A stretch of 64,000 nt of DNA, from the NCBI GenBank assembly GCA_947495685.1, contig CANLZY010000026.1, positions 22,210-86,209 of the forward strand. The letters run 5' to 3'. How positions within the stretch are numbered: position 1 is the stretch's first letter; every line of letters begins with the position of its first letter. The DNA comes from an uncultured Tropicimonas sp. GTDB taxonomy: Bacteria; Pseudomonadota; Alphaproteobacteria; Rhodobacterales; Rhodobacteraceae. The notes under the pieces were generated by a model that saw only the letters and a program-made list of their open reading frames with translations, searched no databases and was not told the origin of the DNA. A program made the translations under genes and the position numbers. Positions 1 through 8,513 of the stretch are shown in pieces.

Positions 1-9
1 CCGAGACCC

Positions 10-714
10 ATGAAAGACTTCGTAGAGCAAAGCGACATTCAGAAACTGATCCTGGAGGCATTCACCTTTCGCCATGCCACCAAGGTGTTCGACCCGACCC
101 GCAAGATCAGCGACAGCGAGTTCGAGACGATCCTCGAAGCGGTGCGGCTGTCGCCCAGTTCGTTCGGGATGGAGCCGTGGCAATTGCTGATCGTGCAGAC
201 CCCCGAAAAACGCGAATTGTTCCGTGACTTTGCCTGGGGCGCGAATGGCGCCACCAACGGCACCGCCGGTCAACTTGGCACCGCCAGCCATTTCGGTATT
301 TTCCTCGCTCACACCGGCGAAACGATGACCCACCATTCGGCCTATCAGCAGAAGCTGATGAAAGAGGTCAAGCAACTGCCAGACGAGATCATCGGCTTCA
401 TCAACGATGCCTACCAGAAGTTCCAGGAGCATGACTTTCACATCGAAGGTGATCGTCAGATCACCGATTGGTCGGCCCGCCAGGCCTATATCGCGCTTGG
501 AAACGCGATGACCGCCGCGGCGCTGATGGGAATCGACTCCTGCCCGATCGAGGGCTTCGAGATCGACAAGACCCAAGCCGTGCTGGAACGACATTTCGGC
601 ATCGATCCCAAGGTCTACAAGCCTGCGGTGATGGTGGCCTTCGGGTATCGTGCGGACGCGCCGATGTTCCCGAAAACCCGACGCGAAATGGCTGACGTGG
701 TCAGCTGGGCCTGA
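10..714 (+). CDS. Nitroreductase-family NAD(P)H:FMN oxidoreductase
   Basis: This 234-aa protein matches the NfsB/nitroreductase family of cytosolic FMN enzymes that use NAD(P)H to reduce nitro groups, quinones or related electrophiles. Visible family features are the N-terminal FMN-phosphate segment RHATKVFDP (near residue 22), the cofactor-contacting stretch LSPSSFGMEPW (near 48-58) and the C-terminal GIDSCPIEGF segment (near 173). The length is close to the usual 215-235 aa. Only nine bases precede the ATG, so the ribosome site and any upstream partner are outside the window. The gene is followed by a GC-rich hairpin and a long gene-free gap, so it is probably the last gene of its transcript. 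The natural substrate cannot be read from the sequence. Confidence 0.88.
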   Translation: MKDFVEQSDIQKLILEAFTFRHATKVFDPTRKISDSEFETILEAVRLSPSSFGMEPWQLLIVQTPEKRELFRDFAWGANGATNGTAGQLGTASHFGIFLAHTGETMTHHSAYQQKLMKEVKQLPDEIIGFINDAYQKFQEHDFHIEGDRQITDWSARQAYIALGNAMTAAALMGIDSCPIEGFEIDKTQAVLERHFGIDPKVYKPAVMVAFGYRADAPMFPKTRREMADVVSWA

Positions 715-746
715 TCGCTGGTCGCCACACCCAACTCGCCAACCGG

Positions 747-778
747 CGGCCGGACACCTCCGCTCCGTGGTCCGGCCG
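747..778 (+). terminator. GC-rich hairpin after the nitroreductase gene
   Basis: A perfect 9-bp stem (CGGCCGGAC at 747-755 with GTCCGGCCG at 770-778) encloses a 14-nt loop, 33 nt after the stop codon. There is no U-tract, so it may act as a Rho-assisted end or a 3' stabiliser rather than a classical intrinsic terminator. Confidence 0.45.
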
Positions 779-1301
779 TCGCCCACCTCTCAAAGCCTGC
801 TCGGCGCGAGGTTGCCAGTGACGTAGCTTGCCGGGCACGGCTGACCTGTCGGCGCGCCGATGATCACCCAGATCTCCGATTTCAACATCCTACTTGGCTG
901 CCAGCGCACTTTCGTGCGCCCTTGGTTGACGAACGGGAAGGGGTCGCGCACGACATCAGATTTCTCAGATGTTCACATGAAACAATCCTGTTCCAGAGTG
1001 ACAGCAACGCGGATGCCCGAGGCAATGTCGGGCGATCTGGGCCGTTGCATGGCCTTTGTCGCCCGGATCGATTGATCCACCGGGCGGGCCCGTTGGAAAG
1101 ATCCAGAGCGCTGATCCTGTCGAAAGGTGTCCTTCGGCCCTGCCAGCCCTGTCTGGGGCAGCGGGGCGGAGGATCACCACTATAGAACGCGGCCGAAAAC
1201 GCGCCCGCCGCCTTGCCTGACATCACGGACCACCCACACTATTTCACCACGGATCGAGCCCGTCTGCTTTGAGGCAACGCCGCTGGGAGTCAGATGGTGC
1301 T

Positions 1302-1333
1302 TTTTATTGTGTCAAATTTCGGTTTTACTGTGT
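1302..1333 (+). promoter_or_regulatory. Tandem TTTTAYTGTGT repeats, candidate GntR operator
   Basis: TTTTATTGTGT at 1302-1312 and TTTTACTGTGT at 1323-1333 are direct repeats exactly 21 bp apart, on one helix face, in the only AT-rich patch upstream of the GntR gene. A related pair lies in front of the sulfatase gene at 11338-11367 on the other strand. That is what shared control by one regulator would give. Binding is inferred, not shown. Confidence 0.4.
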
Positions 1334-1467
1334 TTTGAGCACGGACCAGAGGAAAACGACCATTTCCGCTGGAACCTGCGGTGCCGCGCGACAGCTGCGG
1401 CTGGCGTGCCCGTTTCGGTAGCCCGATGTCCGGGCGTGCCCAGGGGGCAATATCGGAGGAACTGCGT

Positions 1468-2133
1468 TTGGCCAAGACACGCATTGTCGAGGGAGAGAAG
1501 GCTCTGTTCGACCTGGTTCTCGATGATATCGCATCGGGCCAGATCGAGAGCGGTGCACGGCTCAAGATCCAGGACCTCGCGTCTGCCTACAACACCAGCG
1601 TGAACCCGGTGCGCGAGGTGCTGCGGCAACTTCAGGGCATGGGGTTGGTGCGAATCCTGCCAAACCGCGGTGCGGTCGTTCCGAAGACGGACGCCAACAT
1701 CATTCGGGACCTGTTCGAGGTTCTGAGCCTGTTCGAGCCGTATTTCATGCGCTGGTTCGCAGAATCGGCCACGACCAAGGATATCGCCTATCTGTCCGAT
1801 GTTCAGGATCAGATTGATGCGCTCACCCACGAACAGAAACAGGAATTCTCGGCGCTGGACCAGAAATTCCATGCCCATATCTGCGAACGTCATTACAACG
1901 CCCGCGCGGTCGAAAGCTGGCGCAGCCACCGGATGGCGTACATGGTGTTCACGCGGTCGATCCCCTTGTCGGCCAACCGGTTCACCGCCGCCAAGGCAGA
2001 GCATCACGAGATCATCGAGGCCTGCCGGGTCCATGACGTGGACGCCTCGCTGGAGGCGCTGAATCGGCACATTCATGGCGCGGGTGACATGATGTACCGC
2101 AATTTCCGAGCCATGTCCGAAAACAGCACGTAA
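1468..2133 (+). CDS. GntR-family (FCD subfamily) transcriptional regulator
   Basis: Predicted 221-aa repressor/activator of the FadR/VanR (FCD) branch. An N-terminal winged helix-turn-helix covers about residues 5-70 (core SVNPVREVLRQLQGMGLVRI). It is followed by an all-helical FCD ligand-binding domain. The usual metal/ligand residues are visible as LDQKFHAHI (Asp and His), EHHEIIEA (His) and RHIHGAG (His). I chose the TTG at 1468 because GGAGGA at 1455-1460 sits 7 nt before it and the product then has the normal family length; upstream ATGs at 1381 and 1426 lack a ribosome site and add an unalignable leader. The gene converges on the seven-gene sulfatase/dehydratase/ABC operon and is its most likely regulator. 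The effector is probably a sugar acid, as for many FCD proteins beside dehydratases (inference). Confidence 0.85.
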   Translation: MAKTRIVEGEKALFDLVLDDIASGQIESGARLKIQDLASAYNTSVNPVREVLRQLQGMGLVRILPNRGAVVPKTDANIIRDLFEVLSLFEPYFMRWFAESATTKDIAYLSDVQDQIDALTHEQKQEFSALDQKFHAHICERHYNARAVESWRSHRMAYMVFTRSIPLSANRFTAAKAEHHEIIEACRVHDVDASLEALNRHIHGAGDMMYRNFRAMSENST

Positions 2134-2255
2134 CGCATTCGACCGGGCTTTCAGCGTTCAGGATGGCTCTGGTGACACTTGCGTCGGCCATCCAGCCCAA
2201 AATCCGAGCCATCACATGCCTGGCGCAGAATCCGGATAGACGATCTAACCCGCTG

Positions 2256-3239
2256 TCAGACTTCGCCAGCATAGTGGCACAGCACATCGGCACCACCGAT
2301 ATGCTTTCGAGGCGGTTGCTCTGCGTGGCACAGGTCGGTGGCATGGATGCAGCGCGAAGCGAACCGGCAGCCGGATTTGGCCATTGACCCGTCAGTCAGG
2401 CTCTTGCGATTGCGTTGCCGCTTCCGTTTGCGCGGGTCCGGCACGGGCACGGCGCTCAGCAACGCGCGGGTGTAAGGATGCCGGGGCGCGGTGAACAACT
2501 CCTCCGTCGTGGCGAGTTCGACAATCTGGCCAAGGTACATCACCGCCACGCGGTCACAGACATGCTCCACCACGGCAAGATCGTGCGCGATGAACACGTA
2601 GGTCAGGTTGAATTCCTCCTGCAGGTCCTGCAACAGGTTCAACGTCTGGGCCTGAATGGAGACGTCCAACGCCGAAACGGCTTCGTCTGCGATGACCAGC
2701 TCCGGGTTCGTCGCCAGCGCCCGGGCGATCCCCAGCCGTTGCCGTTGCCCGCCCGAGAACGCGCCGGGATAGCGTTGCAGGATTTCCGGCCTCAGCCCGA
2801 CCTTGAGCAACAGGTCCGCGACCCGGTCGGACAGCGCCCGCCCCCGCAATCCTTCGGTCTTGCGGAGCACCTGGCCGACGATCTCGATGACCGGCAGGCG
2901 TGGGTTGAGCGAACTCTGCGGATCCTGGAATATCATCCGGATGTTGCGCCAGATGGCCCGAAGGTGCTCTGGGCTGATTTGCGTCAGATCCACCGGGTCG
3001 GCGTCGCGACCGAAGAACTCTACCGAGCCGGCGGTGGGTGTGTGGGTGCGGATGATGCAGCGCCCAAGGGTGGTCTTGCCACTGCCGCTCTCGCCGACAA
3101 TGCCGAAGGTCTCACCGCGCATCACGTCGAAGGACACGTTGTCCACCGCGCGAACTGCAGGCGGGGTCTTGCCGAAAAAGCCGTTCACGCCGCCGAAATG
3201 CATATCCAGGTCGCGCACGCTCAGGATGGGGTCACTCAT
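2256..3239 (-). CDS. Oligopeptide/dipeptide-type ABC transporter ATP-binding protein (OppF/DppF-like)
   Basis: 327-aa cytoplasmic ATPase, the second of the two nucleotide-binding subunits of a family-5 importer. Walker A is GESGSGKTT, the signature is SGGQRQRLGIARAL, Walker B is LVIADEAVSALD, and the C-terminal Cys-rich oligopeptide-transporter tail is present (CRFASRCIHATDLCHAEQPP). The start MSDPIL is chosen because it overlaps the stop of the upstream ATPase gene by 8 nt and removes an unalignable leader. It is the last gene of the operon running down from 11259. The long leader upstream lies inside the coding sequence of the previous gene. Substrate specificity lies with the binding protein, not here. 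Confidence 0.9.
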   Translation of the reverse strand: MSDPILSVRDLDMHFGGVNGFFGKTPPAVRAVDNVSFDVMRGETFGIVGESGSGKTTLGRCIIRTHTPTAGSVEFFGRDADPVDLTQISPEHLRAIWRNIRMIFQDPQSSLNPRLPVIEIVGQVLRKTEGLRGRALSDRVADLLLKVGLRPEILQRYPGAFSGGQRQRLGIARALATNPELVIADEAVSALDVSIQAQTLNLLQDLQEEFNLTYVFIAHDLAVVEHVCDRVAVMYLGQIVELATTEELFTAPRHPYTRALLSAVPVPDPRKRKRQRNRKSLTDGSMAKSGCRFASRCIHATDLCHAEQPPRKHIGGADVLCHYAGEV

Positions 3240-4290
3240 CTGTCGCGGCCTCCGAATGCAGGAAACAGGCAACCTGACTGCCGCCGGACTGAACCATTTC
3301 GGGTTGGCGTTGATCGCAGACCCCGGCAATTGCGTGATCGCAGCGGGTTCGGAACGAACAGCCGGACGGTCGCGCCAGCGGATGGGGCACCATGCCCCGG
3401 ATCGCCGGCAGCCGCCCCTTGTGGGTCATGCCGACCCGGGGCACCGATTCCAGCAGCGCGCGGGTGTAGGGATGTTGCGGGTTCTCGAAGATCGAATAGA
3501 CATCTCCCTTTTCGACGACCTTGCCCATGTACATAACCGCCACGTCCTCGGCGACCTCGGCGACGACGCCCAGATCATGGGTGATCAGCATCACGCCCAT
3601 GTTGAACTCTTCCTTCAGGTCGGCAATCAGGTCGAGGATCTGTGCCTGCGTCGTGACATCCAGCGCGGTTGTCGGCTCGTCGGCGATCAGCAACCGCGGT
3701 TGGCAACACAGCGCCATGGCGATCATCGCCCGTTGCCGCATGCCCCCGGACAGCTCGAACGGATAGGCTTCGAACCGCTCGACGGGCCTTGGAATGCCAA
3801 CGCGGTTCAACATTTCGATCGCCGTTTCCCTGGCCTCGGCCTTGGACATCGGTCGATGCAGCAGGATTGTCTCGGTGATCTGCTTGCCGATCTTGGTGAT
3901 CGGGCCGAGCGAGGACATGGGCTCCTGAAAGATCATCGCGATGTCGTGGCCACGGATCGCGCGCAGTTCCCGCGACCCCTGTTTGGCTGTCGCAAGGTCC
4001 AGCGACCGACCCTCGGCGGCACGATAGACGATGTGTCCGCCGACGATGCGTCCGGGATGGTCGATGATCCGCAGAATGGATCGCGCCATGATGGACTTGC
4101 CGCAACCGGATTCCCCCAGGATGCAAAGCGTCCGGTCGGCAAAGACATCGAGGTCGACGCCATCGACGGCCTTCACGACGCCATCATCGGTGAAGAAATG
4201 GGTCCGCAATCCCCGGATCTCGACCATCGGGTCGACGGGGTGGGAAACCGGTGCGCGGGGATCAGTGGGCTTGTGGGTCGGCAGCGTCAC
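3232..4290 (-). CDS. Oligopeptide/dipeptide-type ABC transporter ATP-binding protein (OppD/DppD-like)
   Basis: 352-aa ATPase partner of the preceding OppF-like subunit. Walker A is GESGCGKSI, with Ile in place of the usual Thr/Ser after KS. The signature is [14 protein letters not shown], Walker B is [12 protein letters not shown], and the C-terminal oligopeptide_C region holds [10 protein letters not shown]. The start is a GTG at 4290 with GGGAG upstream; it overlaps the permease gene by 29 nt, so translation is probably coupled. An internal ATG (MVEIRG) is a possible alternative start about 21 codons later. It works with the two permeases immediately upstream. Confidence 0.9.
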   Translation of the reverse strand: MTLPTHKPTDPRAPVSHPVDPMVEIRGLRTHFFTDDGVVKAVDGVDLDVFADRTLCILGESGCGKSIMARSILRIIDHPGRIVGGHIVYRAAEGRSLDLATAKQGSRELRAIRGHDIAMIFQEPMSSLGPITKIGKQITETILLHRPMSKAEARETAIEMLNRVGIPRPVERFEAYPFELSGGMRQRAMIAMALCCQPRLLIADEPTTALDVTTQAQILDLIADLKEEFNMGVMLITHDLGVVAEVAEDVAVMYMGKVVEKGDVYSIFENPQHPYTRALLESVPRVGMTHKGRLPAIRGMVPHPLARPSGCSFRTRCDHAIAGVCDQRQPEMVQSGGSQVACFLHSEAATDE

Positions 4291-5401
4291 GGAGACCGTC
4301 TCCCAGGAAATTGAGGGCGAGGACTGCCAGCACGATGGTCGTGCCAGGCGCGATGAGGAGCCAGGGCGCCTCGATGATGGAACGGATGTTCTGGGCTTCC
4401 TTCAACAGGGTGCCCCAGGACACGATCGGCGGCTGCAACCCGATACCCAGGAAGGACAACGACGTTTCGGCCAGGATCATCAGCGGCACCGCCAGTGTCA
4501 GCGAGGCGATGATGTGGCTGGAGAACGAGGGCACCATGTGTTTCACGATGACCTCGGCGTCGTTCAATCCGTCCAGCCGCGCGGCGGTGATGAAATCCTC
4601 GTTGCGCAGCGACAGGAACTTGCCCCGGACCTCGCGCGCGAGGGATGTCCAGCCGATCATCGAGACGATGATGGTGACAACGAAATAGGTTCGCAGAGGT
4701 GGCCAGTCGAGCGGGATCGCAGCCGCCAATCCCATCCACAACGGGATGGTCGGAATGGAGCGCAAGAACTCGATCAGGCGCTGGATCAACGTGTCGGCCC
4801 AACCGCCATAATACCCCGAGACGCCGCCCAGCAGCACCCCGACCACCAGCGACACCAGGACGCCGACGAGTCCGATGGACATGGACACCCGCGTGCCGAT
4901 GATGATCCGGCTCATGAGGTCACGGCCCAGCCGGTCGGCCCCCCAGAAATACACGGTGTCGCGGGGTTTGGTCGGGCCGAACAGGTGGGTCCTGGACGGG
5001 AACAGGCCAAGGATCTTGTACTCGTAGCCGCGCACGAAGAATCCGAGCGGGATGATCTTGTTCTCGTTCGGCTCGTAAGTGCGCCGCATGGCGACCTTGT
5101 CGAGCTTCATCGTCAAGCCCTTGGCGTGCAGCTGAAACCGGCGCGACCCGTCGGCTTCGGTCACGAACAGATGGATGCCCTGTGGCGGCGCGAAGGTGGA
5201 CCGGGTCGAGGTTTTCAGCGGATCGGCGGGCGTCAGGAACTCGCCAAAGATCGCGACCGCATAGATGAACAGCACGACGATGCCGCTGAAATAGGCCAAC
5301 CGGTGGCGCTTGAACTTGCGCCAGACCAGGGCCCACGGCCCAAGCGTGATGGGCGAAGCCTCGGTGATGTCGAGGGGGATGTCCGGGTCGATTGCGGTCA
5401 T
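4262..5401 (-). CDS. ABC transporter permease (OppC/DppC-like) with a large periplasmic insert
   Basis: 379-aa inner-membrane permease. TM1 lies at about residues 33-55, and the remaining five helices fall in the C-terminal two-thirds with the EAA-type loop around LDGLNDAEVIVKHMVPS. Residues of about 58-145 form an unusually long polar segment between TM1 and the conserved FWGADRLGRDLMSRI motif, which makes the protein longer than a typical DppC of about 300 aa. Similar inserts occur in permeases paired with long family-5 binding proteins that carry oligosaccharides (family knowledge). The ATG overlaps the stop of the upstream permease gene (ATGA). Confidence 0.88.
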   Translation of the reverse strand: MTAIDPDIPLDITEASPITLGPWALVWRKFKRHRLAYFSGIVVLFIYAVAIFGEFLTPADPLKTSTRSTFAPPQGIHLFVTEADGSRRFQLHAKGLTMKLDKVAMRRTYEPNENKIIPLGFFVRGYEYKILGLFPSRTHLFGPTKPRDTVYFWGADRLGRDLMSRIIIGTRVSMSIGLVGVLVSLVVGVLLGGVSGYYGGWADTLIQRLIEFLRSIPTIPLWMGLAAAIPLDWPPLRTYFVVTIIVSMIGWTSLAREVRGKFLSLRNEDFITAARLDGLNDAEVIVKHMVPSFSSHIIASLTLAVPLMILAETSLSFLGIGLQPPIVSWGTLLKEAQNIRSIIEAPWLLIAPGTTIVLAVLALNFLGDGLRDAADPQAH

Positions 5402-6381
5402 TGGTAACGTATCCTCGGGTCGATCCAGGCAAGCAGGAGGTCAGAAATCAGCGTGCCGATCACGGTCAGCATGCTGACGATCAGGATGAGAGAGCCGGCC
5501 AGGTACATGTCCTGAACCAGCAGCGCGCGCAGCAGCAACGGGCCGGTGGTGGGTAGGTTCATCACCACGGCAACGATGATTTCACCGGACACCAGCGTTG
5601 GCAGGATCCACCCGATGGTAGAGACAAACGGGTTCAGTGCCACACGGACCGGGTATTTCAGCAGCAACTGGAATTCCGACATGCCCTTGGCGCGGGCGGT
5701 GACGACATAGGGGCGGTAGAGCTCGTCGAGCAGGTTGGCCCGCATGATCCGGATCAGCGCCGCGGCGCCCGAGGTGCCAACGACGACGATCGGCATCCAG
5801 ATATGTTTCAGCAGGTCGACGTACTTGTCCCAGGTCCAGGGTTCCTCGAGATATTCGGGGCTGACCAGACCACCGACGCTCTGGCCGAAATACTTGAAGG
5901 CGACGTACATCATCAGCAGCGCCAGGAGGAAGTTCGGGATCGCCAGGCCAATGAAGCCGAAGAAGGTGGCGATGTAATCGCCCATCGAATACTTGCGCAC
6001 CGCCGAATAGATGCCGATGGGCAGGGCGGTGAGCCAGATGAACAGCAGCGTCATGATCGAGATGCCGAAGGTCCACCCCAGACGGTTCCAGATCAGGTCG
6101 GTCACCGGGCGGTTCTTCTCAAAGGAGATGCCGAAGTCGCCGTGCAGCAGGATGCCCTTCATCCACTTGAAATACTGCACATACATCGGCTGACCGAGCC
6201 CGTATTGCTCGCGCAGGCTGTCCAGGACGGCCGTGCTCTCGACACCGGCCTCGCCCATTTCGGCGGCCAGCGAGTCAAGATAATCGCCCGGAGGGAGCTG
6301 AATGATGATGAAGGTGCAGATGGACACCAGGAAGATGGTCGGGATCATGTAGAAGATCCGCCGCATCAGGAAACCCATCAT
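5398..6381 (-). CDS. ABC transporter permease (OppB/DppB-like)
   Basis: 327-aa inner-membrane permease with the characteristic N-terminal helix (RRIFYMIPTIFLVSICTFII) followed by PPGDYLDSL, five further helices and the conserved EAA-type loop near RAKGMSEFQLLLKYPVR. Two adjacent ATGs (6381 and 6378) are possible starts. It follows the binding-protein gene after a 159-nt gap containing a stem-loop and is coupled to the next permease by an ATGA overlap. With the second permease it forms the heterodimeric channel of the importer. Confidence 0.9.
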   Translation of the reverse strand: MMGFLMRRIFYMIPTIFLVSICTFIIIQLPPGDYLDSLAAEMGEAGVESTAVLDSLREQYGLGQPMYVQYFKWMKGILLHGDFGISFEKNRPVTDLIWNRLGWTFGISIMTLLFIWLTALPIGIYSAVRKYSMGDYIATFFGFIGLAIPNFLLALLMMYVAFKYFGQSVGGLVSPEYLEEPWTWDKYVDLLKHIWMPIVVVGTSGAAALIRIMRANLLDELYRPYVVTARAKGMSEFQLLLKYPVRVALNPFVSTIGWILPTLVSGEIIVAVVMNLPTTGPLLLRALLVQDMYLAGSLILIVSMLTVIGTLISDLLLAWIDPRIRYQ

Positions 6382-6462
6382 GGAATGGTCCTTTCATCTC
6401 TGCCGTCGGCTGGAAAACGGCCGACCCGGCCTATGGGGAGTTCATATCCGGATCGGCCTGCG

Positions 6463-6483
6463 CGGGGGAGGTTTTGTCCCCCG
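6463..6483 (-). terminator. Intercistronic stem-loop between binding protein and permease genes
   Basis: CGGGGGA at 6463-6469 pairs with TCCCCCG at 6477-6483 around a 7-nt loop, in the gap after the binding-protein stop codon. Such elements usually protect the upstream binding-protein mRNA or partly attenuate the permease genes. Confidence 0.45.
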
Positions 6484-6540
6484 GGTGTAAGGGAACCGTC
6501 CCCGGCGCAAGGATCTGCGTCGGGAACAGCAAGGTTCGGA

Positions 6541-8478
6541 TCAGGGCAGGTTGACGCCACCCTCAAAGTAGAGCTGAGCCGTGTACGGTGCCGGGAACCA
6601 GAGCTGGCCGGCAATCGGCAGCGGGTCGGGCACGTTGCGCACGTTGTTGCGGGCAATGCCGAAGACCGGATCGTTCTGCACCAGGCCGATGGTGAAGAAT
6701 TCCTCGGCGGCCATGTCGAGCACTTCCTGCATGGCGGACTTCATCACTTCGGGGGTCGGCGCGGCCTTCACCTCGTTATACTTGGCAAAGATCGCCTTGA
6801 CGCTTTCGGGCGGCTCTTCACCCTTGGTGTTGTCGGCACCCCATTCGGCCCATTTCCGTGCCCAGCTCACCGAGTTGGACGTGATCGGGACGTAGCAGAG
6901 CGGTGCAGAATAGGCATCGGCCTGTCCGCCCGAGCAGTTCCACAGATAGGCGTCCTGCTCGTTCGCCGTGTGCAGCGCGATCAGCCGCGAACGGTCGGTG
7001 GCGCGCACCTGGATATCGACGCCGACATCGGCTGCGTAGCCCGCGACCAGTTCCATCGCATCCGGATACTGAAGGCCGAACACGTCCGCGACCAGGAAGA
7101 CCAGCGTGAAGCGATTGCCATCCGGACCGATGCGGAAGCCGTCGTCGTCCTTCTCGGGCATGACCTTGTCGAGATATTCGTTGGCCAAGTCCGGATCGAA
7201 CTCGGTGTATTGCTTGGCGTATTCTTCCTTGTAGAGTGCCGAGCCTTCGCGCGGTGCGGTCTGGTTCGGCAAGCCGGCGCCGAAGTACAGCAGATCGATG
7301 ATCTCCTGACGGTTCATCGCGTGGCTGAGGCCGATGCGGAAGTCCTTGTTGTTGATGACCTCGCGCTTGACCGGGTCCTCGTGGTTGAGGTTCAGCATCA
7401 GGATGACGATGTTCGACGGCAGATCGCCAACGTCGAAGAACCGGTATTTCCCGCGCTCCATGTTGTCGGTCAGGGCTGCCTTGTTGGCCGGGCGGCCGAC
7501 GTGGCGCAGCATGTAGTCGATCTCGCCGTTGAAGGCCTTGAGCAGGATCGTTTCGACATCCTCGACCTGATCATAGGTGATGCGGTCCACATAGGGCAGC
7601 TGTTGGCCAGTCTCGTCGACCTTCCAGTAGTACGGGTTGCGCTCGGCGATGACACGCTCGGTCGAACCATAGGCATTGGTAAGGTGCCAGGCGTGCAGTG
7701 TCGGGCGATCCGGGTTCTGCCAGAACAGCGGCGTGTCCATCGGGCCTGCCTTGAGCTTGAACAGCTGCGCCCAGTCGGAGGCAGCCGGCTCGGCATCGAT
7801 CAGGGCCTGAATGTCCGGATTGTACTTTTCGTGGAACTGTTCGAGGTAGTGTTTCGCATAGACGGTGGGATGGTATCCGAACCCATAGGCCATGTTCTGG
7901 ATGAACAATCCGTTGGGGGCACCGAAATCGAACTCGACCGTGTAGTCGTCGATCTTGGTGACCTTGGCGGGACCGGCGGGTCCAATGAAGGTGTTGTCCT
8001 TGGTCGGGGTCAGGGCCTCGTTGTTGAACACGTCCTCGTACCAGAACAGGATGTCGTCAGCCGAAAACGGTGCGCCATCCGACCACTTCATGCCCTCGCG
8101 CAAATGAAAGGTGAACTTGCTGGCATCTTCGGACACATCCCAGCTTTTGGCGATGTTCGGACGAACCTCCGACCATTCCCGATCCCAACGGACCATGTTG
8201 TCGCTGCCGATGGTGCGCACGATGTTGTGCTGATCACCGCCACCCAGGATCGCGCGGCGGATCGTGCCGCCATATTCACCCGGTTGTTCCACCACTTCCA
8301 GCACCAGCGGTTCGATGGGCAGGCGGTCCTCCAACGCCGGAAGCGTTCCTGCCTCCACCATCTCCGTGAGCATTGGTGCCTGTTCGAAGGCCAGGGCCGG
8401 CATGCCGGTGGCCAGTGCAAAACAGATCCCGGCAACGCTTGACGCCAGGCGCTGTCTACCTCTCCCGAAAGTCCTCAT
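6541..8478 (-). CDS. Family-5 extracellular solute-binding protein
   Basis: 645-aa periplasmic binding protein of the SBP_bac_5 family. An N-terminal signal sequence ends near ATGMPALA, and the conserved family-5 segment is visible as FTFHLREGMKWSDGAPFSADD. It is about 100 aa longer than typical peptide-binding DppA/OppA proteins; long members such as rhizobial AgpA bind oligosaccharides, which fits the sulfatase and dehydratase in the same operon (inference). The ATG at 8478 is preceded by GAGGAGG at good spacing; the frame stays open further upstream, but that part translates the dehydratase region out of frame. It is the receptor for the two permeases and two ATPases downstream. Confidence 0.9.
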   Translation of the reverse strand: MRTFGRGRQRLASSVAGICFALATGMPALAFEQAPMLTEMVEAGTLPALEDRLPIEPLVLEVVEQPGEYGGTIRRAILGGGDQHNIVRTIGSDNMVRWDREWSEVRPNIAKSWDVSEDASKFTFHLREGMKWSDGAPFSADDILFWYEDVFNNEALTPTKDNTFIGPAGPAKVTKIDDYTVEFDFGAPNGLFIQNMAYGFGYHPTVYAKHYLEQFHEKYNPDIQALIDAEPAASDWAQLFKLKAGPMDTPLFWQNPDRPTLHAWHLTNAYGSTERVIAERNPYYWKVDETGQQLPYVDRITYDQVEDVETILLKAFNGEIDYMLRHVGRPANKAALTDNMERGKYRFFDVGDLPSNIVILMLNLNHEDPVKREVINNKDFRIGLSHAMNRQEIIDLLYFGAGLPNQTAPREGSALYKEEYAKQYTEFDPDLANEYLDKVMPEKDDDGFRIGPDGNRFTLVFLVADVFGLQYPDAMELVAGYAADVGVDIQVRATDRSRLIALHTANEQDAYLWNCSGGQADAYSAPLCYVPITSNSVSWARKWAEWGADNTKGEEPPESVKAIFAKYNEVKAAPTPEVMKSAMQEVLDMAAEEFFTIGLVQNDPVFGIARNNVRNVPDPLPIAGQLWFPAPYTAQLYFEGGVNLP

Positions 8479-8513
8479 ACCATCCTCCTCTGTGGTTTGG
8501 GTAATTCGTTGTT

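Larger units (their letters stand above)
715..1467. other. Gene-free stretch between the nitroreductase and the GntR gene
   Basis: About 750 bases with no open frame that resembles a protein; the short frames on either strand are low-complexity Arg/Pro/Ser-rich translations typical of GC-rich noncoding DNA. It holds the hairpin at 747-778 and, just before the GntR gene, an AT-rich patch at about 1300-1340 with a tandem repeat that is the likely promoter/operator. I see no RNA gene or mobile-element remnant. Confidence 0.6.

Noticed and set aside
882..1226. 114-aa minus-strand frame in the gap before the GntR gene
   Set aside because: Arg/Ser/Pro-rich translation, no ribosome site, no recognisable family.
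2161..2193. GGATGGC...GCCATCC stem between the GntR and OppF-like genes as a terminator
   Set aside because: Seven pairs around a 19-nt loop with no U-run is too weak to claim.
5803..8442. Very long open frame on the plus strand opposite the binding-protein and permease genes
   Set aside because: Composition is the mirror of the well-supported minus-strand genes (Arg/Asp/His/Val-rich), with no family motifs; GC-rich antisense frames stay open by codon bias.
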